A stretch of 29,024 bases of DNA from an uncultured Azospirillum sp. (GTDB lineage: Bacteria; Pseudomonadota; Alphaproteobacteria; Azospirillales; Azospirillaceae), in contig NZ_CAMLJP010000087.1 of NCBI RefSeq assembly GCF_946480385.1, positions 1 through 29,024 of the forward strand, in the 5' to 3' direction. The translations under genes were made by a program, and so were the position numbers. Below, piece after piece: positions 17,621 to 25,974 of the stretch. Within the stretch, counting starts at the first letter, position 1. Every line of letters begins with the position of its first letter. The notes beneath the pieces are model-generated. The model was not told where the DNA came from. It searched no databases and worked only from the letters and a program-made list of their open reading frames with translations.

Positions 17621-17647
17621 AAAGCGCGCCCCCGAAGGGACGCGCTT
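17615..17647 (-). terminator. ilvC terminator with UUCG tetraloop
   Basis: Read on the minus strand, AAGCGCGTCCC (17647-17637) pairs with GGGGCGCGCTT (17632-17622), with one G-U pair, around a C(UUCG)G tetraloop. TTTT-CATTT follows. It lies 30 bp after the ilvC stop codon and overlaps the stop codon of the convergent ArsR-type gene. Confidence 0.88.
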
Positions 17648-17676
17648 CTCAACAGACCGATGCGGCTTTCGCCAGA

Positions 17677-18708
<1,032 letters not shown>

Positions 18709-18759
18709 TTAAATTTCACTAGCCGGGTGTTGAACGAAGCGATTAGTGCGCGGGGCGGA

Positions 18760-19227
18760 TTAGTCCATCGGCGGCAAGGCCGCGTCAAGCAAAAGCCGTC
18801 CGTCCGCGGTGAAGGGGTTCAGGAAAGTGACTCCGCCAAGTCGCCGTCCGTCCTGAAAATCTTCAGACACAAGGTACTTACAGCCATACGCATCGGCGTT
18901 TGCCCATAAGACCGCATCCCAGATTTGCAATCCGTGCGCGGCTACTGCATCGAAGGCACGCCTGAAGGAGTCGGTGGCAACGGGAAGGCCCTGGAATGTC
19001 TGCTCGTAATCACGAACCAAGTCCAATGCCTCACCCGGCGGCAGGATTCGCTTCCGGGTCAGCGACGCATAAAGCTCGCACAGCACCTGCCCCGCAATCA
19101 CGACAGTGGAACCCGGCACCGCTGCTCTCTCCAGCAAATCCAGAGCAATTGCATATTTGGTGAGGTCCCGCCGGTCGGCCGCATAGAACAGGATGTTTGT
19201 GTCGAAGCTGACCAACGGTCGACTCAT
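18760..19227 (-). CDS. PIN-domain toxin, VapC family
   Basis: A 155-residue PIN-domain protein, a metal-dependent RNase fold. The acidic active-site residues appear to be Asp9 (FDTNILFY), Glu51 (LCELYASL), Asp104 (IWDAVLWANA) and Asp123 (SEDF), in the order expected for VapC toxins. Such toxins cleave tRNA or rRNA and are held inactive by the partner antitoxin. The start codon overlaps the antitoxin stop as ATGA, so translation is coupled. The pair sits between ilvN and ilvC on the same strand, which is unusual. Codons such as ATA, TTG and AAA are somewhat more frequent than in the ilv genes, consistent with acquisition. Confidence 0.85.
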   Translation of the reverse strand: MSRPLVSFDTNILFYAADRRDLTKYAIALDLLERAAVPGSTVVIAGQVLCELYASLTRKRILPPGEALDLVRDYEQTFQGLPVATDSFRRAFDAVAAHGLQIWDAVLWANADAYGCKYLVSEDFQDGRRLGGVTFLNPFTADGRLLLDAALPPMD

Positions 19228-19490
19228 GGCAAGGAACCGCGCTCGTGCAAATCGTCACGGGTCCAGTCACGGCCACCCAGGTCATAGCCCTTGCGCAGCT
19301 TCCGGAGCAATCGCTCACCTGCCTGCCTGCGGCGCTCCTCCTCGGAAACCGGTTCGGACGCTGCTTCCGTCGCTGACAGCCGGGCCACCGGCGTACCATT
19401 CTCGGTCAGCACGATCTCCTCGCCGCGCTTCGCGGCTTCGATCAATGCGCCGAGCTGGTCCTTCGCCTCTTCCACCGACAGCATCTTCAT
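19224..19490 (-). CDS. Antitoxin, Phd/YefM-type
   Basis: An 88-residue protein. The N-terminal Phd/YefM DNA-binding fold reads MLSVEEAKDQLGALIEAAKRGEEIVLTENGTPVARLSA, and the charged C-terminal tail (SEEERRRQAGERLLRKL and following) is where such antitoxins wrap the toxin. It neutralises the PIN toxin encoded next and normally represses its own operon. The start at 19490 follows GGGGAA. The four-base overlap with the toxin gene is typical of such pairs. A 13-bp inverted repeat and an AGGATATCCT palindrome lie just upstream and are candidate operators. Confidence 0.87.
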   Translation of the reverse strand: MKMLSVEEAKDQLGALIEAAKRGEEIVLTENGTPVARLSATEAASEPVSEEERRRQAGERLLRKLRKGYDLGGRDWTRDDLHERGSLP

Positions 19491-19506
19491 GACCGTTCCC
19501 CACTGC

Positions 19507-19561
19507 TCGCCGTCCGGCCGTACCGGAAGGATATCCTAACCCAGAACGGGCCGGACGGCGA
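19507..19561 (-). repeat. 13-bp inverted repeat with central palindrome between ilvN and the antitoxin gene
   Basis: TCGCCGTCCGGCC (19507-19519) is matched exactly by GGCCGGACGGCGA (19549-19561), with 29 bp between. The spacer holds a second palindrome, AGGATATCCT, at 19528-19537, almost on the same centre. The structure ends just before the antitoxin ribosome-binding site. It may be the toxin-antitoxin operator, or a stem-loop that limits transcription out of ilvN; it has no T-run. Confidence 0.7.
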
Positions 19562-19590
19562 TGGAGCCCGAAGAGACCTCGGGGGGAGCG

Positions 19591-20097
19591 TCAGAACGCC
19601 GCCGGTCCCTTCGACATGGCGACCACGCCGGTGCGGCTGGCTTCCACGAGGCCGAGCTGGCTCATCAGGCCGACGAAGTCGTCGACCTGCTCGGTGGTGC
19701 CGGTCAGTTCGAAGATGAAGCTGGTCAGGGTGGCGTCGACCACCTTGGCCTGGAAGATGTCGGCGAGGCGAAGCGCCTCGATTCGGCGGTCGCCGGTGCC
19801 GGCCACCTTGACCAGAGCCAGTTCGCGTTCCACCGACGGACCCTCGTCGGTCAGGTCGTGGACGCGGTGGACCGGAACCAGCCGGCCGAGCTGCGCCTTG
19901 ATCTGTTCGATGATCATCCGGGTGCCGGAAGTGACCAGCGTGATGCGCGACAGGTGCTCGGCGTTGTTCACCTCCGCCACCGTCAGGCTTTCGATGTTGT
20001 AACCGCGGCCGGAGAACAGCCCGATGACGCGGGCGAGGACGCCCGGCTCGTTGTCCACCAGCACGGCGATGGTGTGCTTTTCGATCGCGTTTTCCAT
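19591..20097 (-). CDS. ilvN: Acetolactate synthase small (regulatory) subunit
   Basis: A 168-residue regulatory subunit that binds the IlvB catalytic subunit and confers valine feedback inhibition. The N-terminal ACT domain reads HTIAVLVDNEPGVLARVIGLFSGRGYNIESLTVA, and the C-terminal ALS small-subunit domain includes ELALVKV, EALRLADIFQAKVVDATLTSFIFELTG and FVGLMSQLGLVEASRTGVVAM. An ATG at 20106 is also in frame, but GGGGGA sits directly against it; the ATG at 20097 has that site at normal spacing. It starts 35 bp after ilvB (same-strand operon). Also called ilvH. Confidence 0.96.
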   Translation of the reverse strand: MENAIEKHTIAVLVDNEPGVLARVIGLFSGRGYNIESLTVAEVNNAEHLSRITLVTSGTRMIIEQIKAQLGRLVPVHRVHDLTDEGPSVERELALVKVAGTGDRRIEALRLADIFQAKVVDATLTSFIFELTGTTEQVDDFVGLMSQLGLVEASRTGVVAMSKGPAAF

Positions 20098-20132
20098 GAG
20101 ACCCATTCCCCCGTTCGTTCGTCGTCAGCCGA

Positions 20133-21896
20133 TCAGACCAGCACCATGCCGTCTTCCGGCGTGGCGTCGGACGGGCTGTCGTCCGGACCGAACAGGATCT
20201 CGTTGTGGGCCTTGCCGCCCGGAATCATCGGGAAGCAGTTTTCCTTCTGATCGACGGCGATGTCGACGATGCAGGGGCGGTCGGTGACGGCCAGCATCTT
20301 CTCGATCACCTGATCGACCTCGGCCACCGTGGTGGCGCGCAGGCCGACGCAGCCCCAGGCCTCCGCCAGCTTCACGAAGTCCGGCAGGGCTTCGGAGTAG
20401 CTCTGGGAATAGCGCGAACCGTGCAGCAGCTCCTGCCACTGGCGCACCATGCCCATATACTGGTTGTTCAGGATGAAGATCTTGACCGGCGCGCGATACT
20501 GCACGGCGGTGCCGATCTCCTGCATGTTCATCAGGAAGGACGCCTCGCCCGACACGTCCACCACGATGGCGTTGGGGTGGGCCAGCTGGGCGCCGATGGC
20601 GGCCGGCAGGCCGTAGCCCATGGTGCCGAGACCACCCGAGGTCATCCAGCGGTTCGGCTGGTCGAAGGGCAGGAACTGGGCGGCCCACATCTGGTGCTGG
20701 CCGACTTCCGTCGTGATGTAGTGGTCCTTGCCGCGCAGGGCTTCGCGCAGGCGCTCCAGCGCGTATTGCGGCTTGATGACCGATTCGGTGCGGTTGTAGT
20801 TCAGGCAGTTGCGGGCGCGCCAGCCCTCGACCTTGCCCCACCACTCCTTCAGCGCGGCCTTGTCCGGCGACTTGGCGCGCGCCTTCCAGATGCGCAGCAT
20901 GTCTTCCAGAACGGCGCCGCAGTCGCCGACGATCGGGATATCGACCGCCACGTTCTTGTTGATCGAGCTGGGGTCGATGTCGACGTGGATCTTCTTGGAG
21001 CCCGGCGAGAAGGCCGACAGCTTGCCGGTCACGCGGTCGTCGAAGCGGGCGCCGATGTTGATCATGACGTCGCATTCGTACATGGCGAGGTTCGCCTCGT
21101 ACGTGCCGTGCATGCCGACCATGCCCAGCCACTGGTTGTCGGACGCCGGGAAGGCGCCCAAGCCCATCAGGGTGGAGGTGATCGGGAAACCGGTGGTCTT
21201 GACGAACTGGGTCAGCAGCTTCGCCGCGAACGGGCCGGCATTGACGACGCCGCCGCCGGTGTAGAAGACCGGCCGCTTGGCGTTGGCGATCAGTTCAATC
21301 GCCTCTTCGATGCGGGCCATCTCCGCCTTCACCTGCGGGCGGTAGGTCTTGTGCTTGACCTCCGCCGGCGGGACGTAGCTGCCGTCGGCGAACTGCACGT
21401 CCTTCGGGATGTCGACCAGCACCGGGCCGGGACGGCCGCTGCGCGCGACATAGAAGGCCTCGTGCAGGGTGCGGGCCAGGCTGTCGACGTCCTTCACCAG
21501 GTAATTGTGCTTGGTGCAGGGACGGGTGATGCCGGTGGTGTCGGCTTCCTGGAAGGCGTCGTTGCCGATCAGGTGGGTCGGCACCTGGCCCGATAGGCAG
21601 ACGATCGGAATGCTGTCGCACAGGGCGTCCAGCAGGCCGGTCACCGCATTGGTGGCGCCGGGGCCGGAGGTCACCAGCACGCAGCCGACCTTGCCGGTCG
21701 AGCGCGCGTAGCCCTCCGCCGCGTGAACCGCGGCCTGCTCGTGGCGTACAAGGACATGCTTCAGGTCGTTCTGCTGGAACAGCGCGTCGTAGATGGGAAG
21801 TACGGCGCCGCCGGGATAGCCGAAGATGATGTCAACGCCCTGATCCTTCAGGGCTTTGATGACGATCTGGGCGCCGGTCAGCTTCTGTTCGGACAT
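20133..21896 (-). CDS. ilvB: Acetolactate synthase large (catalytic) subunit
   Basis: A 587-residue thiamine-diphosphate enzyme that condenses two pyruvates, or pyruvate with 2-oxobutyrate, at the start of branched-chain amino-acid synthesis. The N-terminal domain has IIFGYPGGAVLPIYDAL and RHEQAAVHAAEGYAR, whose glutamate activates the cofactor. The C-terminal domain has GGLGTMGYGLPAAIGA and ILNNQYMGMVRQWQ. The metal-binding motif, usually GD(G/A)S, reads GEAS at residues 450-453. The start at 21896 follows AGAAGG and is preceded by a structured leader with tiny reading frames. It forms an operon with ilvN. Confidence 0.97.
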   Translation of the reverse strand: MSEQKLTGAQIVIKALKDQGVDIIFGYPGGAVLPIYDALFQQNDLKHVLVRHEQAAVHAAEGYARSTGKVGCVLVTSGPGATNAVTGLLDALCDSIPIVCLSGQVPTHLIGNDAFQEADTTGITRPCTKHNYLVKDVDSLARTLHEAFYVARSGRPGPVLVDIPKDVQFADGSYVPPAEVKHKTYRPQVKAEMARIEEAIELIANAKRPVFYTGGGVVNAGPFAAKLLTQFVKTTGFPITSTLMGLGAFPASDNQWLGMVGMHGTYEANLAMYECDVMINIGARFDDRVTGKLSAFSPGSKKIHVDIDPSSINKNVAVDIPIVGDCGAVLEDMLRIWKARAKSPDKAALKEWWGKVEGWRARNCLNYNRTESVIKPQYALERLREALRGKDHYITTEVGQHQMWAAQFLPFDQPNRWMTSGGLGTMGYGLPAAIGAQLAHPNAIVVDVSGEASFLMNMQEIGTAVQYRAPVKIFILNNQYMGMVRQWQELLHGSRYSQSYSEALPDFVKLAEAWGCVGLRATTVAEVDQVIEKMLAVTDRPCIVDIAVDQKENCFPMIPGGKAHNEILFGPDDSPSDATPEDGMVLV

Positions 21897-21899
21897 CGC

Positions 21900-21914
21900 T
21901 CACGACCTTCTCAT
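21900..21914 (-). CDS. Four-codon leader ORF overlapping the ilvB ribosome-binding site (candidate)
   Basis: ATG AGA AGG TCG TGA encodes MRRS. It has a strong Shine-Dalgarno sequence (GAGGAGG) seven bases upstream, and its stop is three bases before the ilvB start codon. Its own AGAAGG serves as the ilvB ribosome-binding site. Ribosomes ending here could re-initiate on ilvB. Translation is not shown by sequence alone. Confidence 0.3.
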   Translation of the reverse strand: MRRS

Positions 21915-21982
21915 GTGGGCGCCTCCTCTAGGGCGCCCGGTTCCTTGGGAACACCAACCCTGCCGAGGGGGATGCCGTTCAT
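21911..21982 (-). CDS. 23-codon leader ORF upstream of ilvB (candidate)
   Basis: The frame from ATG at 21982 to TGA at 21911 encodes 23 residues, of which Ile4, Leu6, Val9, Val11 and Leu18 are branched-chain (N-terminus MNGIPLGRVGVPKE). Its stop overlaps the next tiny ORF as ATGA. It spans the GGGCGCC hairpin of the leader. A leader peptide sensing branched-chain aminoacyl-tRNA is a plausible role, but the ribosome-binding site is weak and no U-run terminator follows. Confidence 0.3.
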   Translation of the reverse strand: MNGIPLGRVGVPKEPGALEEAPT

Positions 21983-22051
21983 AACAACGGCTTAGCCCCG
22001 ATGGCCTGAGCTGGGACGGGCAAATTAGTCAAATCATCCGTCATAGGTCAA
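21917..22051 (-). promoter_or_regulatory. ilvB leader: candidate promoter and hairpins
   Basis: On the minus strand TTGACC (22051-22046) and TAATTT (22027-22022) are 18 bp apart, predicting a start near 22015 and a leader of about 120 nt. Two perfect stems follow: GCCGTT/AACGGC (21991-21986 with 21979-21974, 6-base loop) and GGGCGCC/GGCGCCC (21938-21932 with 21923-21917), whose loop exposes GAGGA. No T-run follows either. Confidence 0.45.
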
Positions 22052-22165
22052 CCCAATTCGCGAATGTTTGCAAAGTTTTTTTGCCGCAGTTTTTCCAATT
22101 GTTGCGCGCCCATTGGAGGTGGCCACCCTGCCCCACCCCCTGCCCCGCCGGCGCTTGCCGCAAAC

Positions 22166-22202
22166 GGAAACGGCGACCGCACCGAAGCGCGGCCGCCGTT
22201 CC
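22166..22202 (-). terminator. Probable terminator after the aminotransferase gene
   Basis: Read on the minus strand, GGAACGGCGGCCGC pairs with GCGGTCGCCGTTTCC, with one bulge and one G-U pair, around a GCTTCGGT loop. TTTCC-GTTTG follows. It lies 30 bp after the aminotransferase stop codon and would separate that unit from ilvB. Confidence 0.55.
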
Positions 22203-22232
22203 AAAGGGGCGACTGGGTGAACGCGCAGCCCG

Positions 22233-23444
22233 TCAGGCGGCGTCCTTCAGCAGCCCGCACAGCCGGCGGATGCCCTCGCGGATCTGGGCCGGCTTGGTGA
22301 CGGAGAAGGCCAGGCGTAGCGTGTTCTTGCCCGACCGGTCGGCATGGAAGGCCGAGCCGGGGACGAAGGCGACGTTGGCCTCCTTGATGGCGCGGGCCAG
22401 CAACTCGGTGCCGTCGACGCCTTCCGGCGCCTCGATCCAGACGAACAGGCCGCCTTCCGGCTTGGTCCAGGTGACGCCCGGCGGGGCGAATTCGTCCAGC
22501 GCCGCCAGCATGGCGTCGCGGCGCTCCTTGTACTGGGTGCGCAGCAGCTTGATGTGGCTGTCGAAGATCTGAGAGACGACGTCGTGCATGACGATCTGGT
22601 TGATCGTGCTGGCATGCAGGTCGGCCGCCTGCTTCATCAGCACCAGCCGGTTCACCACCTCCGGCGCCGCGTTGACCCAGCCCACGCGCATCGCCGGAAC
22701 CATCGTCTTGGAGAAGGTGCCGCCGAAGATCACGTTGGTCAGCTTACCGCCATTGCGCTCGCAATCCAGCGCCGCCAGCAGCGGCAGATGCTCCCCGTCA
22801 TAGCGCAGCTCGCAATAGGCGGTGTCCTCGATCACCGGCACGCCGGCCGCCTCGCAGGCGTCCAGGATGGCGTGGCGGCGGGCCAGCGTCACCGTGGTGC
22901 CGTTCGGGTTCTGGAAATCGGGGACGAGGTAGAAGAATTTCGGCTTCTGCGCCAGCGCCTCGGTCAGCGCCGTCATCTCCGGCCCTTCCTCGTCCATCGG
23001 GATCGAGAGATAGGTCGGCTCGTAGGGTGAGAAGGCCTGCAGCGCGCCGAGATAGGTCGGGCGGGTCACCACGATCTTGTCGCCGGGGCCGATCAGCAGC
23101 TTGCCGACGAATTCCAGCACCTGCTGCGAGCCGTTGGTGATGAGAACGCCGTCCAGCCCGACATTGACGCCTTTGCGCCCCATGTAATCGCAGATCCATT
23201 CGCGCAGCGGCGTGTAGCCCTCGGTGATGGAGTATTGCAGGGCGGCGCCGGCACCGGCGTTGGACTGGAAGATCTTCTCATAGGACCGCGCGATGGCGGA
23301 ACTGGGGAACAGGTCCGGGTCGGGAATGCCGCCGGCGAAGGAGATGATCTCCGGACGGTCGATCAGCTTCAGCAGTTCCCGGATTTCGGACGCCGTCATG
23401 CCGCCCACGCGGCCCGCGAACACATGACCCCAATCAACCGACAC
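22233..23444 (-). CDS. PLP-dependent aminotransferase, class I/II (LysN/Aro8-like)
   Basis: A 403-residue fold-type I aminotransferase. Motifs are SFAGGIPDPDLFP near the N-terminus, ITNGSQQVLEFVGKLLIGPGDKIVV, the PLP-contact region PDFQNPNGTT, EDTAYCELRYDG, and the Schiff-base lysine in IFGGTFSKTMVPAMRVGW. The pattern is that of the 2-aminoadipate / aromatic / branched-chain group (often annotated LysN-like or MocR-like without the DNA-binding domain). Next to ilvB, a role in branched-chain transamination is possible but unproven. I chose GTG at 23444, with AGGAGA seven bases upstream; the longer frame to 23522 runs into miaA. It is probably co-transcribed with miaA, 17 bp upstream. Confidence 0.88.
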   Translation of the reverse strand: MSVDWGHVFAGRVGGMTASEIRELLKLIDRPEIISFAGGIPDPDLFPSSAIARSYEKIFQSNAGAGAALQYSITEGYTPLREWICDYMGRKGVNVGLDGVLITNGSQQVLEFVGKLLIGPGDKIVVTRPTYLGALQAFSPYEPTYLSIPMDEEGPEMTALTEALAQKPKFFYLVPDFQNPNGTTVTLARRHAILDACEAAGVPVIEDTAYCELRYDGEHLPLLAALDCERNGGKLTNVIFGGTFSKTMVPAMRVGWVNAAPEVVNRLVLMKQAADLHASTINQIVMHDVVSQIFDSHIKLLRTQYKERRDAMLAALDEFAPPGVTWTKPEGGLFVWIEAPEGVDGTELLARAIKEANVAFVPGSAFHADRSGKNTLRLAFSVTKPAQIREGIRRLCGLLKDAA

Positions 23445-23461
23445 GGTGCTTCTCCTTCGGA

Positions 23462-24454
23462 TCAGTAATTTAGTATCGTTCTCAGGCGGCCGAGCATTGC
23501 ATTTCGTACCGCAGACGAACAAGGCAGATCGATGGTATGGCAGCTATGCTGTCCTGTATCACTTACCAGCATATCAGAGAATTTGCCAACAATCTGATGC
23601 CGAAACCAAGTGACCTGCCGTTTGGCATAGCGGCGGGTCGATTGCTGGGCCAGCGCAACGGCCTCGCCGAGAGGGATCTCGCCATGCAGGACGCGGCGCA
23701 GCTCCGGCACGCCCAGGGCTTTCAGCACCGGCAGGTCGGGGGCGAGGGCCTGCTCTTCGGCCAGTGCGTCCAACCGCCGCACCTCCTCCAACGCGCCCTG
23801 CTCCATCATCAGATGGAAGCGCTTGTCGCACTGGGCATAGAGGTCGGCCCGCGGCGGGTCGAGCACGAGGATGGTGAAGCGCAGATCCTCCGGCGCGCCC
23901 TGGGCCGTTTGGCTCTGCCAGTGGGACAGCGGATGGCCGGTCGCCTCCAGCACCTCCCAGGCGCGAGTCAGGCGGGTGGTATCGCCGGGATTCAGCTTGG
24001 CCGATGCCGGATCGCGGGCGACCAGCTCGGCGCGGAAGGCGTCGCCGCCGATGGTCGCCAACCGGGCATGGGCGGCGGCGCGCACCTCGTCCGGGATGGG
24101 CGGCACTTCGCTCAGTCCCTGCATCAGCGCGCGCAGGTAGAGACCGGTGCCGCCGACCACCACCGGCAGCCGGCCGGCAGCCTTGGCGGCGGCGATCTCC
24201 GCCAGAGCCATGTCGCGCCAGCGTGCCGCCGAGCCGCGTTCCGCCGCAGGCAGCACGCCATACAGGCGATGGGGCGCCCGCGCCAGATCCTCCGCCGGCG
24301 GCCGGGCGGTCAGCACGTCCAGGTCGGCGTAGAGCTGCATGCTGTCGGCATTGATGACGGTGCCGCCGAACGCCTCGGCAATCGCCAGCGCCAGCCCCGA
24401 CTTGCCCGATGCGGTCGGGCCGCCGATGACGATGACATCGGTGAGCGTGTTCAT
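23462..24454 (-). CDS. miaA: tRNA dimethylallyltransferase MiaA
   Basis: A 330-residue enzyme that adds a dimethylallyl group to A37 of tRNAs reading UNN codons. The P-loop GGPTASGKS is at residues 11-19, followed by INADSMQLYADLDVLTARP, VVGGTGLYLRALMQGL, the tRNA-contact region and RRYAKRQVTWFRHQ at about 274-287. It starts at 24454 after GGAAGGG. The last 43 codons after WFRHQ are odd: only about 19 end in G or C, against nearly all elsewhere, and the tail (KFSDMLVSDTGQHS onward) does not resemble the usual short MiaA end. It is divergent from serB and followed by an aminotransferase. Confidence 0.95.
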   Translation of the reverse strand: MNTLTDVIVIGGPTASGKSGLALAIAEAFGGTVINADSMQLYADLDVLTARPPAEDLARAPHRLYGVLPAAERGSAARWRDMALAEIAAAKAAGRLPVVVGGTGLYLRALMQGLSEVPPIPDEVRAAAHARLATIGGDAFRAELVARDPASAKLNPGDTTRLTRAWEVLEATGHPLSHWQSQTAQGAPEDLRFTILVLDPPRADLYAQCDKRFHLMMEQGALEEVRRLDALAEEQALAPDLPVLKALGVPELRRVLHGEIPLGEAVALAQQSTRRYAKRQVTWFRHQIVGKFSDMLVSDTGQHSCHTIDLPCSSAVRNAMLGRLRTILNY

Positions 24455-24495
24455 CGCCCTTCCATGGGGCCACGGCGCTTCCTTTGCAACACCCA

Positions 24496-24517
24496 TCCGC
24501 ATGCCCCTCCGCATGCC
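24496..24517. repeat. Short direct repeat in the miaA/serB intergenic region
   Basis: TCCGCATGCC occurs at 24496-24505 and again at 24508-24517, a 12-bp period. Each copy contains the palindrome GCATGC. It lies between the divergent miaA and serB start codons. A regulator site on one face of the helix is possible; chance is not excluded. Confidence 0.35.
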
Positions 24518-24599
24518 GACGCCGAAGCTTCGTTGGACCGGACCCCGCGGCTGTGGTAGGCAGCGCGCAAAGGCCCTCTTTTGCTCGGGACACCCGCCG

Positions 24600-25493
24600 A
24601 TGAACGCCGTCGCCACGCTGATCGCCCCCCGCACCGCCACGCTCGACGAGGCTGCCGTCCAGACCGCCAAGGCGGCGCTGGTGGGCCTGGGCGCCGATGC
24701 CGGCGCGCCGGACTGGCTGGCTCCCGGCACCGCCTGCGACCTGCCTTTCGGCAATCTGGCGCCGGAGCAGGCGGAGGCGGCAATCCGCCATGCCCTGAAT
24801 GGCGCCACGCTGGACATCGTCGCCCAGCCGGCGGCGACCCGGCGCAAGCGGCTGCTGGTCGCCGACATGGAATCGACGATCATCGAGCAGGAGATGCTGG
24901 ACGAGCTGGGCGACTATGTCGGGCTGAAGGACCACATCGCCGACATCACCGCCCGCGCCATGAACGGTGAGATCGACTTCAAGGACGCGGTGCGCGAGCG
25001 GGTCACCCTGCTGAAGGGCCTGAAGGAGACGGTGATCGACGAGGTGTGGCAGCGCGCCACCCTGATGCCGGGCGCGGCCCAACTGGTCGGCACCATGCGC
25101 GCCAACGGCGCCGTCTGCGTTCTGGTGTCGGGCGGTTTCCGCTGCTTCACCGGCCGGGTGCGCAGTTGGATCGGCTTCGACGACGACCGCGGCAACGAGC
25201 TGGAGGTGGTCGACGGCGTGATGACCGGCAAGGTGATCGAGCCGATCCTGGACAAGGACAGCAAGCTGCAGGCGCTGATGGCCTATGCCGGCGAGCACCG
25301 CGTGCCGATGGCGGAGACCATGGCCGTCGGCGACGGCGCCAACGATTTGCCAATGCTGCTGGCCGCGGGTCTGGGCGTCGCCTTCCACGCCAAGGCGGTG
25401 GTCGCCGCCGAAGCCCGCGCCCGCGTCGACCATGGCGACCTGACCGCCCTGCTCTACGCCCAGGGCTACCGGGTGGCGGAGTTCGTGGGGTAA
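24600..25493 (+). CDS. serB: Phosphoserine phosphatase
   Basis: A 297-residue HAD-superfamily phosphatase for the last step of serine synthesis. Motif I is DMEST at residues 89-93, with Asp89 as nucleophile. The second acid, Asp in the usual DxDST, is Glu91 here. Motif II is VLVSGGFRCF, motif III the lysine in LDKDSKLQAL, and motif IV GDGANDLPML. The N-terminal 85 residues are a short regulatory-like domain with the sequence DLPFGNLAPEQAEAAIR. The start at 24600 (MNAVATLIAP) is chosen over an in-frame extension to 24339 that covers miaA. It is divergent from miaA and converges on a bacteriohemerythrin gene 27 bp away. Confidence 0.93.
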   Translation: MNAVATLIAPRTATLDEAAVQTAKAALVGLGADAGAPDWLAPGTACDLPFGNLAPEQAEAAIRHALNGATLDIVAQPAATRRKRLLVADMESTIIEQEMLDELGDYVGLKDHIADITARAMNGEIDFKDAVRERVTLLKGLKETVIDEVWQRATLMPGAAQLVGTMRANGAVCVLVSGGFRCFTGRVRSWIGFDDDRGNELEVVDGVMTGKVIEPILDKDSKLQALMAYAGEHRVPMAETMAVGDGANDLPMLLAAGLGVAFHAKAVVAAEARARVDHGDLTALLYAQGYRVAEFVG

Positions 25494-25520
25494 GGCTTTG
25501 CCTGCCGTCCCTCCAACGCC

Positions 25521-25931
25521 TCACGCCCACACGCCGCGAACATAGGGCGTCAGTTGCGTGTCCGTCAGGATGATGTGGCGGACCAGCCAGTCGGCAGTGA
25601 ATTTATAGAGCCTCTCGGCGTTCTCGTGGGTGGGTTCGTTGGAGAACTGGTTCGACAGCTCGCTGACTTTCTGGACCGCGGCGCGGTGCATGGCGACATG
25701 CTCGTCGAATTTCGGGTAATGCACGATCTGCATGATCCGCTCTTCGCGGGCGAAGTGCTCCTTGGTGTATTCCAGAAGTTTGATCAGAATCTTGGCAACG
25801 CGAACCGGCTGGAACCGCGGGGCGGCCAGCGCAGCGTCGAGTTCGTTCAGATACTCGATCAGGTGTTTGTGATCGTCGTCGATGGCCGGCTGCCCGACGC
25901 TCAACTGCCGTCGCCATGTGATGGCGCCCAT
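25521..25931 (-). CDS. Bacteriohemerythrin
   Basis: A 136-residue single-domain hemerythrin. It opens with the bacteriohemerythrin N-terminus MGAITWRRQLSVGQPAIDDDHKHLIEYLNEL. The ligands are His21, His59 and Glu63 (HFARE), His78 and His82 (HVAMH), His119 and Asp124 (HIILTD). It binds O2 at a di-iron site and probably buffers or senses oxygen or NO in the cytoplasm. The start at 25931 is followed by the standard family opening. GGGGAGG lies ten bases upstream. It lies after fabI on the same strand, separated by a strong hairpin, and has its own candidate promoter. Confidence 0.93.
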   Translation of the reverse strand: MGAITWRRQLSVGQPAIDDDHKHLIEYLNELDAALAAPRFQPVRVAKILIKLLEYTKEHFAREERIMQIVHYPKFDEHVAMHRAAVQKVSELSNQFSNEPTHENAERLYKFTADWLVRHIILTDTQLTPYVRGVWA

Positions 25932-25974
25932 GACCTTGCGGCCTCCCCCCTTAACCGGCACCCCGTTGGGGAGG

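Noticed and set aside
20205..21596. Open frame of 463 codons on the plus strand across ilvB
   Set aside because: Antisense of a certain gene, composition typical of a shadow frame.
21979..22044. A 21-codon frame ending CCG-TTG-TTA-TGA upstream of ilvB, as a leucine leader peptide
   Set aside because: The TTG-TTA end is tempting, but the best promoter (22022-22051) lies within it, so the start codon would not be transcribed. I found no better promoter upstream.
25942..25974. Certain RNA switch in the bacteriohemerythrin leader
   Set aside because: The promoter prediction removes most of one arm from the transcript, so it is kept only as a weak finding.
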